12,828 nucleotides of DNA, taken from NCBI GenBank assembly GCA_049975325.1, contig JBNGDW010000045.1, positions 1 to 12,828 of the forward strand. The letters run 5' to 3'. The notes below the pieces were generated by a model, which was not told the origin of the DNA, searched no databases, and saw only the letters and a program-made list of their open reading frames with translations. Source of the DNA: JBNGDW01 sp049975325 (GTDB taxonomy: Bacteria > Cloacimonadota > Cloacimonadia > JGIOTU-2 > JBNGDW01). Below are positions 6,890 through 12,828 of this stretch, in pieces; the first letter of the stretch is position 1, and each line of letters starts with the position of its first letter. Both the position numbers and the translations under genes were made by a program.

Positions 6890-7523
6890 ACGCGTTTGAC
6901 AATTTTTCTATTTCATCAATCAGCATGTCAAATTGTTTCGATAATGATAATTTGGTAAGCTCAATATCTGTAGTATCAATTTTAATAACATGGTATTCAT
7001 GGGAAGTGGAGAAGAATTTATCATAAGCCAGCGTTAGGTTATACAGGTATTCAGGCTGGATGTTCTTTTCAAATGGCCGGTTACGATTTCGTATATTGGC
7101 AAGAACCTTATCCAGATCAGCAAATAGATATATGATTAGGTTTGGTTGAATCAATCTTTCCTTTAGAATGTCGAAAATCGTGCTGTACATATTCAATTCT
7201 GCATCATTAAGGGTAAGTTGGGCAAATATTCTGTCTTTCATAAACATGTAGTCACTTACAATATTTGTGTTGAACAAATCTATCTGTAAGAGCTCTGTCA
7301 TTTGTCGATATCTGCTTAAGAGGAAAAAGATTTGGGTTTGGAATGCCTTTCCTTTGATATCATCATAAAATTCCATCAGGAATGGGTTTTCCTCTACCAC
7401 TTCCAGGATTAACTTTGCTTTCAATCTTTGGGCTAATTGCTTTGCCAAGGTAGTCTTGCCCACGCCTATGACGCCTTCTACAGCGATAAATTTATTTCTT
7501 ATAGGTTGCACGGTATCTATCAA
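6882..7523 (-). CDS. Deoxynucleoside kinase (dGK/dAK/dCK family)
   Basis: This enzyme of about 213 residues phosphorylates deoxynucleosides for dNTP salvage. The P-loop is EGVIGVGKTT (residues 16-25). The E-N-P-F-L segment (around 45-49) carries the catalytic-glutamate region, SDYMFMKDRIFA (90-101) corresponds to the D-R-S/S-D-Y region, and RNRNRPFE forms the LID. The base preference (dG/dA versus dC) cannot be decided by eye. The start appears to be a TTG at 7523 that overlaps the folK stop by 4 nt, with AGGA just upstream; a GTG at 7511 is the alternative. Deoxynucleoside kinase genes beside folK are common in several bacterial phyla, so this is a recurrent neighbourhood. Confidence 0.9.
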   Translation of the reverse strand: MIDTVQPIRNKFIAVEGVIGVGKTTLAKQLAQRLKAKLILEVVEENPFLMEFYDDIKGKAFQTQIFFLLSRYRQMTELLQIDLFNTNIVSDYMFMKDRIFAQLTLNDAELNMYSTIFDILKERLIQPNLIIYLFADLDKVLANIRNRNRPFEKNIQPEYLYNLTLAYDKFFSTSHEYHVIKIDTTDIELTKLSLSKQFDMLIDEIEKLSNAYE

Positions 7524-7978
7524 AGTCCTGCTAATTCCTCTATAGTTTTTCTTTCTCTCGGATGGACATAATCCTTTGCAATCTCGTTCATAAGTTGCAA
7601 TATAAACGCACGATTTAAGATTTCAGGATGGGGAATCGTTAAATCTTTGGTTTCTATAATTTCATCATTAAAAAAGAGAATATCCAGATCAATAATTCTT
7701 GGTCCCCATTTCTCTTTTCTCACCCGTCCCATTTCACCTTCAATCCTTAATAGATAGTTTAGCAATTCTGCAGATGTTAACTTTGTCTCGAGTTTAATAA
7801 CACAATTTAAGAAATGTGGCTGTTTGGTATTTCCTACAGGCTTTGTTTCAATTATAGAGGAGGTAGACGCAATTGCACTTTCAGGTAATTTTTTGATCTT
7901 GGCAAGTGCGTTTTCTATATTTTGCTTTCTCTTACCTATATTTGAACCAAGTGCAATAAAGGCAATATTACTTTTCAT
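7520..7978 (-). CDS. folK: HPPK, 6-hydroxymethyl-dihydropterin pyrophosphokinase
   Basis: FolK transfers pyrophosphate from ATP to 6-hydroxymethyl-7,8-dihydropterin in folate synthesis. The 152-residue length is typical. Seen are ALGSNIGKRKQNIENAL (residues 9-25), ETKPVGNTKQPHFLN (44-58), the RVRKEKWGPRIIDLDILFF signature (85-103) with the two Mg-binding aspartates Asp97 and Asp99, and IPHPE followed by RAF. All key residues are present. It follows folB, the preceding enzyme of the pathway, by 75 nt. It overlaps the deoxynucleoside kinase start by 4 nt. No Shine-Dalgarno sequence is obvious before its ATG. Confidence 0.95.
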   Translation of the reverse strand: MKSNIAFIALGSNIGKRKQNIENALAKIKKLPESAIASTSSIIETKPVGNTKQPHFLNCVIKLETKLTSAELLNYLLRIEGEMGRVRKEKWGPRIIDLDILFFNDEIIETKDLTIPHPEILNRAFILQLMNEIAKDYVHPRERKTIEELAGL

Positions 7979-8053
7979 TTCAAAAATTAAGCCACTTTTG
8001 ATTTCGTCTTGTGAGCATATTGTCTTTGGGGTTTTATATTTTGGCTATTCATT

Positions 8054-8431
8054 TTATCTATTTTGCTCGTTTTCCTGCCTGTTGCGTTCCATTTCCAGTT
8101 CCACAAAATCTAGGGTACCGTTGATAGGCACAGCGATTTTTCTAATTTTTACTTTGCAGGTCTGGATAAGTGGAAATTGTTCAATAAGCCGATTCAGAAT
8201 CTTATTTGCCAGTATTTCCAGAATATGATATTTATAATTCTCCACCTCATCTTTCACAACTTGAAATATTGCAGTATAATCAACAGTGTCGGACAGGCGT
8301 TTCACCTGGTGGTCAATGGTAGAATCTGTAAATACAGTGATATCCACAGCAAAACGTTGGCCCAGGGCTCGTTCGGCTGGGGATAAGCCATGGTAGCCAT
8401 AAAAAATCATATTTTTAAGTGTTATCTTCAT
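8054..8431 (-). CDS. folB: Dihydroneopterin aldolase
   Basis: FolB cleaves 7,8-dihydroneopterin to 6-hydroxymethyl-dihydropterin, the substrate of the next gene's product. The 125-residue protein has the family hallmarks: YGYHGLSPAERALGQRF (residues 11-27), LSDTVDYTAIFQVV (46-59) with the pterin-site tyrosine region, ILEIL around the conserved glutamate, and KIRKIAVPI with the catalytic lysine. An AAAGGAG sequence 5 nt before the ATG is a good ribosome binding site, and the start overlaps the rseC stop by 4 nt (ATGA). Other folate genes (folE, folP, folC) are not in the window. Confidence 0.95.
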   Translation of the reverse strand: MKITLKNMIFYGYHGLSPAERALGQRFAVDITVFTDSTIDHQVKRLSDTVDYTAIFQVVKDEVENYKYHILEILANKILNRLIEQFPLIQTCKVKIRKIAVPINGTLDFVELEMERNRQENEQNR

Positions 8432-8862
8432 GGTTTCTCCTTTGGTATTATTCGTACCATTTTGGGGATTCCGATTCGTCTTTTAGAAAAGCTTTTATCA
8501 ATTGCTCTTAGCGCAAGAAGGCTAAGTGGAATAGCACAAAGAGAGACAAGGATTGACCAATTTTCTGAAACTCCTATAAGTAAACTGCAGAGTAGATAAG
8601 CAAAAATCATAGCCACGATAGGAAGGATATAAACAAGAAAGGCACTCAACACTCGTATCTGTGGCTCTATAAGCAGCTCCACTATGTCTCCCTTTTTCGT
8701 ATCCAGTGTATTTCGCACCTCAAAGAAGGTTTTTTGTTTGCCATGATGAAAGCAGAGTGAGGCTAGTTTACATCCATTACATTGCCCACTTTTTTCTACC
8801 TCTACCAAGGCAATATCGTCAGAAACATCGACTACCTTGCCATAATCTTTCTCATCATTCAT
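8428..8862 (-). CDS. RseC/MucC-family membrane protein
   Basis: The 144-residue protein fits the RseC/MucC family, linked in Proteobacteria to sigma-E control and SoxR reduction. The N-terminal cytoplasmic part holds a GKVVDVSDDIALVEVE beta segment and a cysteine cluster C28-x2-C31-x5-C37 (CNGCKLASLC), followed by GDIVELLIEP. Two transmembrane helices follow at about residues 71-94 and 103-122, and the tail is basic. The cysteines suggest redox sensing or metal/Fe-S binding, as proposed for the family. Its ATG overlaps by 4 nt the TGA that closes the interrupted DUF1893 reading frame, so the two genes were once coupled. Whether it has the same partner in this organism is unknown, and no rse or rsx genes are visible. 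Confidence 0.85.
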   Translation of the reverse strand: MNDEKDYGKVVDVSDDIALVEVEKSGQCNGCKLASLCFHHGKQKTFFEVRNTLDTKKGDIVELLIEPQIRVLSAFLVYILPIVAMIFAYLLCSLLIGVSENWSILVSLCAIPLSLLALRAIDKSFSKRRIGIPKMVRIIPKEKP

Positions 8863-9017
8863 ATTGCAGCAAATTTCCTTTGTAAAGCAAGAAAAAGCTC
8901 TGCCGGTTCTTGGCAGTCCAGAGCAATTTTTTCAAACGGACATATGTCCGTACCCTCATGGTTTAGTATATTAGGGACAATATTTTTATATCTCAGATTT
9001 ATGTTGCCTTGCTGAAG
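8859..9017 (-). pseudogene. C-terminal part of DUF1893 gene, beyond an in-frame TAG
   Basis: Directly after the TAG at 9018-9020 the same frame stays open for 52 codons to a TGA at 8859-8861, reading LQQGNINLRYKNIVPNIL, then NHEGTDICPFEKIALD, then CQEPAELFLALQRKFAAI. The N-x-x-G-T-x-x-C-P-x-E signature is what DUF1893 proteins carry in their C-terminal half. The final TGA overlaps the rseC ATG by 4 nt, the same style as other junctions in this operon. This is either the remnant of a gene broken by one nonsense change or the second half of a read-through product. Confidence 0.8.
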
Positions 9018-9305
9018 CTAGGATTTTGCACTTTCACTGATGATAACAGCATAAACTGAGCTCATCTGCGCGTAGAGGCAAAGCATGGCTGCGGCTGCCC
9101 CTACAATCTTATCCCCTACCGTGGCTCCCACAAAGCGATACTTAAGCCTTCTGGTTGCACCAAATAGAGGATAAATACCGCCTTTTCTGGAACTAAAAAG
9201 AATTTCCCCTTCCTTTACTATTACAAGATTGAAATCCTCTTTTTCGATAAGCAAGCGGGCGTGATCAAGGTCATTCATATAAATTGAAGTTAACGATTCT
9301 TTCAC
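9018..9305 (-). CDS. DUF1893 protein, N-terminal part ended by premature TAG
   Basis: The 95-residue product begins with a GTG at 9305. The ATG at 9278, giving MNDLDHARLLIEKEDFNLVI, matches relatives better and may be the real start. The sequence fits the first two-thirds of the DUF1893 family: a helix, then LVIVKEGEILFSSRKGGIYPL, then GATVGDKIVGAAAAMLCLYAQ and VYAVIISESA. Members are usually around 135-145 residues and, as I recall, have a cytidine-deaminase-like fold; their function is unknown. Here a TAG follows S-E-S-A-K-S, cutting off the conserved C-P-x-E segment, which is nevertheless encoded in frame downstream (8859-9017). As a 95-residue product it would lack a conserved part and probably be inactive. 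It lies 19 nt after the PorV-like gene. Confidence 0.75.
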   Translation of the reverse strand: MKESLTSIYMNDLDHARLLIEKEDFNLVIVKEGEILFSSRKGGIYPLFGATRRLKYRFVGATVGDKIVGAAAAMLCLYAQMSSVYAVIISESAKS

Positions 9306-9324
9306 ATATTTTCAGGAAAACAGG

Positions 9325-10248
9325 CTAAAACGCATAGCGCACAGCAAGTTGATGAACAAAGCCGAGCTCCCCATAAGAGCATATAGCATAATCAAAGTGA
9401 TACTGTTGCCAGGCAAATCCAAGACCAGCAGTAATGCCAGATAAAAAGTCGATATCGGAGCCCACATTCCAATCCCCTGCATTTGTGCTATACCCGCCTC
9501 TTAACTTAAGGTCCTCTCGCACACTTACTTCTACGCCAAAAGTCCCATAGAAGTCCCCATCCATTGGTTTATTTATATCAACTGTTATAAATCCATTATT
9601 AAGAGAATATGCAAAACCTAAAGCGAAAAAGATGGGCAATTCTTCGGTTTTCTGATCAAATTTTGAAATTTGTTGTCCAAGATTTTTTGCCACGAGTCCT
9701 ATTTTTAGATTCGGATTGGGAGTTTGATGCAGAATTCCCACATCAGCGGCTATGGCTTGCGAGGAATAGTCGTCGATTGTCTCTGATATAATCTTTACAT
9801 TTATTCCCCAATTGAGAATTTCAGACTGCACTTTCCCATAAGAAACCCCTAAAAGTACATCATAGGAGCCAAATTCACCAATCTCTTCACCTTCAGGATT
9901 GGTCTTTATAAAATCCCCGGCACCTGCGAATTTGGAAAAAATTCCTAAGGTCGCATCCTCAGCGAGTGGGAGTAGAAAGCTTGCCCCTCCTCCATTATAT
10001 CCCACAAAATAGTTAAGGTATGTTACACTCAATCTCATATCATGAATCTGGGGAAGCCCTGCTGCATTCCAGAATGGCGCTAGTTCATCATTTGATAAAC
10101 CTTGATAAGCACTACCCATTGCAATTCCTCTTGGACCAATGGGCACTTTTAAAAATTGGAATGCCTTTGTGCCCGCATCTTCATGAATCCCAAAAAGCGA
10201 TTGAGCACAAACCAATATTATAAAAACGATTATACTCTGCTTTTTCAT
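9325..10248 (-). CDS. PorV/PorQ-family outer-membrane beta-barrel protein
   Basis: The 307-residue precursor has a signal peptide (MKKQSIIVFIILVCAQSLFG, cleavage near residue 20). Next comes the typical PorV-family start: AGTKAFQFLKVPIGPRGIAMGSAYQG and LSNDELAPFWNAAGLP, the counterpart of the family's D-D-A-x-A-x-x-W-N-P-A-G-L. The rest alternates short amphipathic strands and ends in VRYAF, the C-terminal aromatic residue of outer-membrane barrels. PorV-like proteins belong to the FadL superfamily and, in Bacteroidetes, serve type IX secretion. Without other T9SS genes here that role is not shown. A GAAGGG ribosome binding site lies 8 nt before the ATG. The stop is TAG, evidence that UAG terminates translation in this genome. 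Confidence 0.87.
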   Translation of the reverse strand: MKKQSIIVFIILVCAQSLFGIHEDAGTKAFQFLKVPIGPRGIAMGSAYQGLSNDELAPFWNAAGLPQIHDMRLSVTYLNYFVGYNGGGASFLLPLAEDATLGIFSKFAGAGDFIKTNPEGEEIGEFGSYDVLLGVSYGKVQSEILNWGINVKIISETIDDYSSQAIAADVGILHQTPNPNLKIGLVAKNLGQQISKFDQKTEELPIFFALGFAYSLNNGFITVDINKPMDGDFYGTFGVEVSVREDLKLRGGYSTNAGDWNVGSDIDFLSGITAGLGFAWQQYHFDYAICSYGELGFVHQLAVRYAF

Positions 10249-10262
10249 ACAATCTGCCCTTC

Positions 10263-10280
10263 ATCCGCCATACGGCGGAT
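10263..10280. repeat. Palindromic GGCGGA element, copy 1
   Basis: ATCCGCC-ATAC-GGCGGAT has perfect 7-bp arms and a 4-nt centre. It lies between the amidohydrolase stop and the PorV-like start, and its last base overlaps the amidohydrolase TGA. The same core (TCCGCC, 4 nt, GGCGGA) recurs at 12728-12749. It is GC-rich in an AT-rich neighbourhood and could form a hairpin in the operon mRNA just before the PorV ribosome binding site. Confidence 0.6.
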
Positions 10281-11602
10281 CACTTTGTCTCCTGTAACTC
10301 TTGAGTAAAATTTTTCGCATTCGCTTTAACTTTGTCAATATCTATTGTTTTGAATTCTTTCTTCTCGAGTAAAATTTTGCCATTAACGATAACAGTTTCA
10401 ACGCTCTCGCGACCAATAACATATACAAGATGTGAATAATAATTATAAAGGGGGAGATTCTCAGGTCTGTCCATAGAGATCAAGATTATATCCGCGTTCT
10501 TTCCTTTTTCAAGTGAACCGACTTTATCATCAATTCCGAGTGCCTTTGCCCCATCAATTGTTGCGAATCTAACTATATCTTCTGCAGAAAGAAAGGCGGC
10601 ATCATTATATTTTATCTTTTGGGACTTTATCAAAGTATCCATTTCTCCAAGCATATCAAGATTATTATTACTTGCAGCGCCATCTGTGCCTATAGAAAGC
10701 ACAACTCCATTGTCCAAATATTCTTTCACAGGTGAGACGCCTGATGCTAATTTTAAATTGCTTTCGACATTAAGGGAAACGCTTGTCCCAGTGCTGGCAA
10801 GTAATTTCATCTCATCCTCATTTACCCAGACACCATGCGCTATAACCACATTTTTATCAAGAAATCTTAGGTGATGAAGGTATTCTACAGGTCTCATATG
10901 ATGGTTGTCTAAGGATTCTTTCACTTCCTTTTCCGTTTCCGAAACATGGATAAACACAGGTACACCCAGTTGATCAGCCAGTTTTTTGGAGTTTACCAGG
11001 ACCTCTTCTGAACAGGAATAGATGGAGTGGGGAGCAACGCATATTGTGATAAGCTCATTATCCTGATATTTTTCATATGTTTCTTTAATATATTTAAGAG
11101 AGAGATAGGCGGTTGCCCAATCTGCAACTTTAAAGCTAAATACTCCCTGCCCCAAAAATGCCCTTATTCCGATTTTCGAGCATATCTGCGCTGCGTCTGC
11201 CTCAAAAAAGTACATATCAGCAAAGGTTGTAATACCAGAGAGAATCATTTCTGCCGCAGCAAGTTCCACTGCATTTTGAATAAACTGAGGCCGAACATAT
11301 TTTTTTTCCATAGGCCAGATATATTCGTCAAGCCATTTATGTAAGGATAAGTCGTCTGCTAACCCGCGAAAATACACCATCGCAGCATGGGTATGCGTGT
11401 TTATGAATCCTGGCATAACAATATGGTTGGTTGCGTCCAATATTTTAGCGGCTGAAAATCGTGCTCGGATATGCTCTGCAGTATCCACCTCGACAATTCT
11501 ATTGCCCTCAATTGCTATGCCACCGTTTTTAATAATGCGCATATCCGCACCCATAGTCAAAATATCCCCATTTAGAATCAGTATATTGACATTCTGTTTC
11601 AT
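10280..11602 (-). CDS. mtaD: Amidohydrolase, MTA/SAH deaminase-like
   Basis: This is a 440-residue metal-dependent amidohydrolase of the 5'-methylthioadenosine/S-adenosylhomocysteine deaminase group, a cytoplasmic purine-salvage enzyme. Metal ligands and catalytic residues are in place: H70-T-H72 in MPGFINTHTHAAM, His192 (VAPHSIYSCS), His219 and Glu222 (IHVSETE), His256 (IAHGV) and Asp307 (GTDGAASNNNLDM). RGLADDLSLHKWL (residues 79-91) and SNLKLASGVSPV (281-292) are also typical. The loop before SNLK reads SLNVE where relatives have S/A-H-N-P-x, so a conserved histidine and proline are missing; other deaminated substrates are possible. GGAG lies about 7 nt before the ATG. It is the first gene of the minus-strand operon, divergent from the kinase gene. 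Confidence 0.87.
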   Translation of the reverse strand: MKQNVNILILNGDILTMGADMRIIKNGGIAIEGNRIVEVDTAEHIRARFSAAKILDATNHIVMPGFINTHTHAAMVYFRGLADDLSLHKWLDEYIWPMEKKYVRPQFIQNAVELAAAEMILSGITTFADMYFFEADAAQICSKIGIRAFLGQGVFSFKVADWATAYLSLKYIKETYEKYQDNELITICVAPHSIYSCSEEVLVNSKKLADQLGVPVFIHVSETEKEVKESLDNHHMRPVEYLHHLRFLDKNVVIAHGVWVNEDEMKLLASTGTSVSLNVESNLKLASGVSPVKEYLDNGVVLSIGTDGAASNNNLDMLGEMDTLIKSQKIKYNDAAFLSAEDIVRFATIDGAKALGIDDKVGSLEKGKNADIILISMDRPENLPLYNYYSHLVYVIGRESVETVIVNGKILLEKKEFKTIDIDKVKANAKNFTQELQETK

Positions 11603-11627
11603 CTACTACTCCAAGGCAAATAATTTA

Positions 11628-11700
11628 TTGACATAAATTCGCAATATTGGTTTTTGTAAATAAATAATTTGTCAAGGTTTTTCGTAAAAAGTCTTATAAT
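11628..11700 (+). promoter_or_regulatory. Divergent promoter region
   Basis: The 128-nt gap between the amidohydrolase and kinase genes is AT-rich and must contain both promoters. For the kinase a perfect TATAAT lies at 11695-11700, about 30 nt before the ATG. The nearest -35-like TTGTCA (11669-11674) is 20 nt away, longer than optimal. Consensus TTGACA hexamers also occur at 11628-11633 on the plus strand and, complemented, at 11670-11675 on the minus strand, facing each other, but neither has a good -10 at 17 nt. For the amidohydrolase, TTTACA (11660-11655) with TTTATG 17 nt on is a weak candidate. AAATAATTT occurs at 11618-11626 and 11662-11670. Confidence 0.4.
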
Positions 11701-11719
11701 TTATAACAGTATGCTTGAT

Positions 11720-11725
11720 GAGGTG
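11720..11725 (+). promoter_or_regulatory. Shine-Dalgarno sequence of the kinase gene
   Basis: GAGGTG ends 5 nt before the ATG at 11731 and supports that start. The residues that follow (M-T-L-I-G-L-H-F-N-I-L-E-K-I) lead straight into the kinase glycine loop. Confidence 0.6.
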
Positions 11726-11730
11726 TATAA

Positions 11731-12828
11731 ATGACATTAATAGGATTGCATTTTAATATATTAGAGAAAATCGGAGCGGGGAGCTTTGGTACTGTTTATA
11801 GAGTTGAAGATACCAGGACAAAAGAGAATTTTGCAATAAAGATTTTCGATAAAGTCCCCTTAGAAGAGATCAAAGAACACCTCTCGCCTGAGATGATATA
11901 TAAAATTGCCAGCCTTTCACATGAAAATCTTATAAGGGTTTATGATTACGTCACTTATAATGAACATCTGTGTGCTCTTTTAGAATACTTTGAGGGAGAG
12001 AGTCTGAAAAATTTTCGCCTTGGATATGAAAATAGGGATGAGTTTTTGCAGATTATTGTCCAAACTTGTTATGCCTTGCAATATTTGCATGAGAATAATC
12101 TCCTTCACAAGGACCTTAAGCTGGAGAATATACTTTATACTCGGACTGATGAAGGGATTAAAGTCAAAGTGTGCGATTTTGGATTTGCCAAGGTGGTTTC
12201 CCGGCCTACAGATAAGCAAGATGTTGCAACTTTGCCATATCTTTCACCAGAAGCATTAAGAAATTCTAACTTTTCACCCCAAAGTGATTTCTACTCTCTT
12301 GGCATTATTCTTTATTACCTTGCGGTGGGCGCCTTCCCCTTCTCAAAAGACGAAATTGCCCTGATGATAGAGAAAAAAATACCAAATATCATGCCTCAAT
12401 TCCCCAGTAGAGTAAATCCAGCTGTATCCCGGAGCATAGAGGAGTTAATATTTAAATTGATAGAATTTAATCCGATATTACGATTCCAAACTGCAAAGGA
12501 GATAATACAATTTATTAACAAAACACATAGAACTTCCTTCCCACAATCGCTTAAAATATCACCTGTAGAAAATATTAGATCAAAGCCTCTAAAGATACAT
12601 GAAAAAAGCATATTAACCCTGAATGATTATGTAGAAATTGCTGCCCACAGAAATGGTCAAATTGTCTTTGTTACAGGCGATTACGGTATAGGTAAAAAAT
12701 CTTCTATGCAGTTTTTGAAATGGTATTTAATCCGCCAGCTGGCGGATTATTCGACTTTTTTCTATAGATGCGATGAATCTCATCAAGATCCAATTTTTAT
12801 GTTGTGTAAAGAGCTTATAACCATGCAG
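11731..12828 (+). CDS. Ser/Thr protein kinase fused to P-loop ATPase, 3' end missing
   Basis: The frame is open for 366 codons to the window end. A Hanks-type kinase domain occupies about residues 7-265: glycine loop GAGSFGTVY (15-23), ATP-binding Lys37 (AIK), HKDLKLEN (126-133) with catalytic Asp128 and Asn133, DFG (149-151), SPE (172-174), SDFYSLG (185-191) and Arg251. All key residues are present, so it should be active. After a linker, a second domain begins with IVFVTGDYGIGKKSS (311-325), a Walker A-like loop, as in PknK or MalT-like STAND/AAA ATPases that follow kinase domains in large signalling proteins. The usual Ser/Thr after GK is Lys323. No transmembrane segment is seen up to the cut. 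A 22-bp palindrome lies in the ATPase coding region at 12728-12749. TPR or output domains probably follow. Confidence 0.9.
   Translation, partial: MTLIGLHFNILEKIGAGSFGTVYRVEDTRTKENFAIKIFDKVPLEEIKEHLSPEMIYKIASLSHENLIRVYDYVTYNEHLCALLEYFEGESLKNFRLGYENRDEFLQIIVQTCYALQYLHENNLLHKDLKLENILYTRTDEGIKVKVCDFGFAKVVSRPTDKQDVATLPYLSPEALRNSNFSPQSDFYSLGIILYYLAVGAFPFSKDEIALMIEKKIPNIMPQFPSRVNPAVSRSIEELIFKLIEFNPILRFQTAKEIIQFINKTHRTSFPQSLKISPVENIRSKPLKIHEKSILTLNDYVEIAAHRNGQIVFVTGDYGIGKKSSMQFLKWYLIRQLADYSTFFYRCDESHQDPIFMLCKELITMQ
12728..12749. repeat. Palindromic GGCGGA element, copy 2, inside kinase gene
   Basis: TAATCCGCCAG joined to CTGGCGGATTA forms a perfect 22-bp palindrome within the coding sequence, where it is read as L-I-R-Q-L-A-D-Y. 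It shares the core TCCGCC-N4-GGCGGA with the intergenic copy at 10263-10280. Such an element inside an open reading frame, in frame and without a stop, recalls palindromic elements inserted in genes of other bacteria; this comparison is inference. Confidence 0.65.

Noticed and set aside
8782..9015. Plus-strand 77-codon ORF over the rseC-DUF1893 junction
   Set aside because: It lies opposite the rseC start and the DUF1893 continuation, which explain the same DNA better; it has no ribosome binding site or recognisable protein features.
9018..9020. UAG recoded as a sense codon throughout the genome
   Set aside because: TAG ends the PorV-like gene right after its C-terminal aromatic residue and also ends the small membrane gene, so it works as a stop here; a local mutation, error or low-level read-through is more economical. 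A pyrrolysine site is also unlikely because the position is not a conserved catalytic one.
11980..12259. Short ORFs on both strands inside the kinase gene
   Set aside because: The kinase frame contains every conserved Hanks motif through this stretch, so the others are shadow frames.
1..12828. CRISPR arrays, tRNA or rRNA genes, insertion sequences, phage or defence systems
   Set aside because: No regularly spaced repeats, tRNA-like cloverleaf sequences, transposase or integrase motifs, or known defence proteins were seen; almost all DNA is accounted for by housekeeping genes.

Overview
The window looks like an ordinary housekeeping stretch of an AT-rich, Gram-negative bacterium. A PorV/PorQ-type outer-membrane beta-barrel protein with a signal peptide, an RseC-family membrane protein, short intergenic gaps and the gene mix (RsfS, a LytR C-terminal-domain protein, FolB/FolK, a deoxynucleoside kinase) suggest a member or relative of the FCB group, perhaps an uncultured candidate phylum of the Cloacimonadota or WOR-3 kind. 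That placement is inference from gene content, with low confidence. No rRNA, tRNA, CRISPR array, transposase or phage gene was seen.

Layout. (1) Positions 2-2265, plus strand: the 3' part of a TPR-repeat protein, a 64-residue two-helix membrane protein, a HAD phosphatase of the beta-phosphoglucomutase type and D-aminoacyl-tRNA deacylase (dtd). (2) Positions 2315-11602, minus strand: a long, compact, probable operon, read in transcription order as MTA/SAH-deaminase-like amidohydrolase, PorV-like protein, DUF1893 protein, RseC-like protein, folB, folK, deoxynucleoside kinase, GlmU-like nucleotidyltransferase, HIT protein, LytR_C protein, rsfS, argS and a CobB-type sirtuin. Several junctions overlap by 4-8 nt, which implies translational coupling. 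(3) Positions 11731-12828, plus strand and cut by the window end: a Ser/Thr protein kinase domain followed by a P-loop ATPase domain, transcribed divergently from the amidohydrolase.

The genes cover translation quality control (dtd, argS, rsfS), folate synthesis (folB, folK), nucleotide and nucleoside salvage (deoxynucleoside kinase, amidohydrolase, HIT), sugar-nucleotide synthesis and the cell envelope. I found no obviously new multi-gene system. The best leads are small but concrete. The DUF1893 gene is interrupted by an in-frame TAG, and the clearly homologous remainder continues to an exact ATGA overlap with rseC. The LytR_C gene has its expected start and charged N-terminus in another frame, on the far side of a nine-T run. 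ArgRS carries N-V-V-N where the class I H-x-G-H signature should be. A palindromic GGCGGA element occurs twice, once inside the kinase coding sequence. The kinase-ATPase protein has an atypical Walker A.
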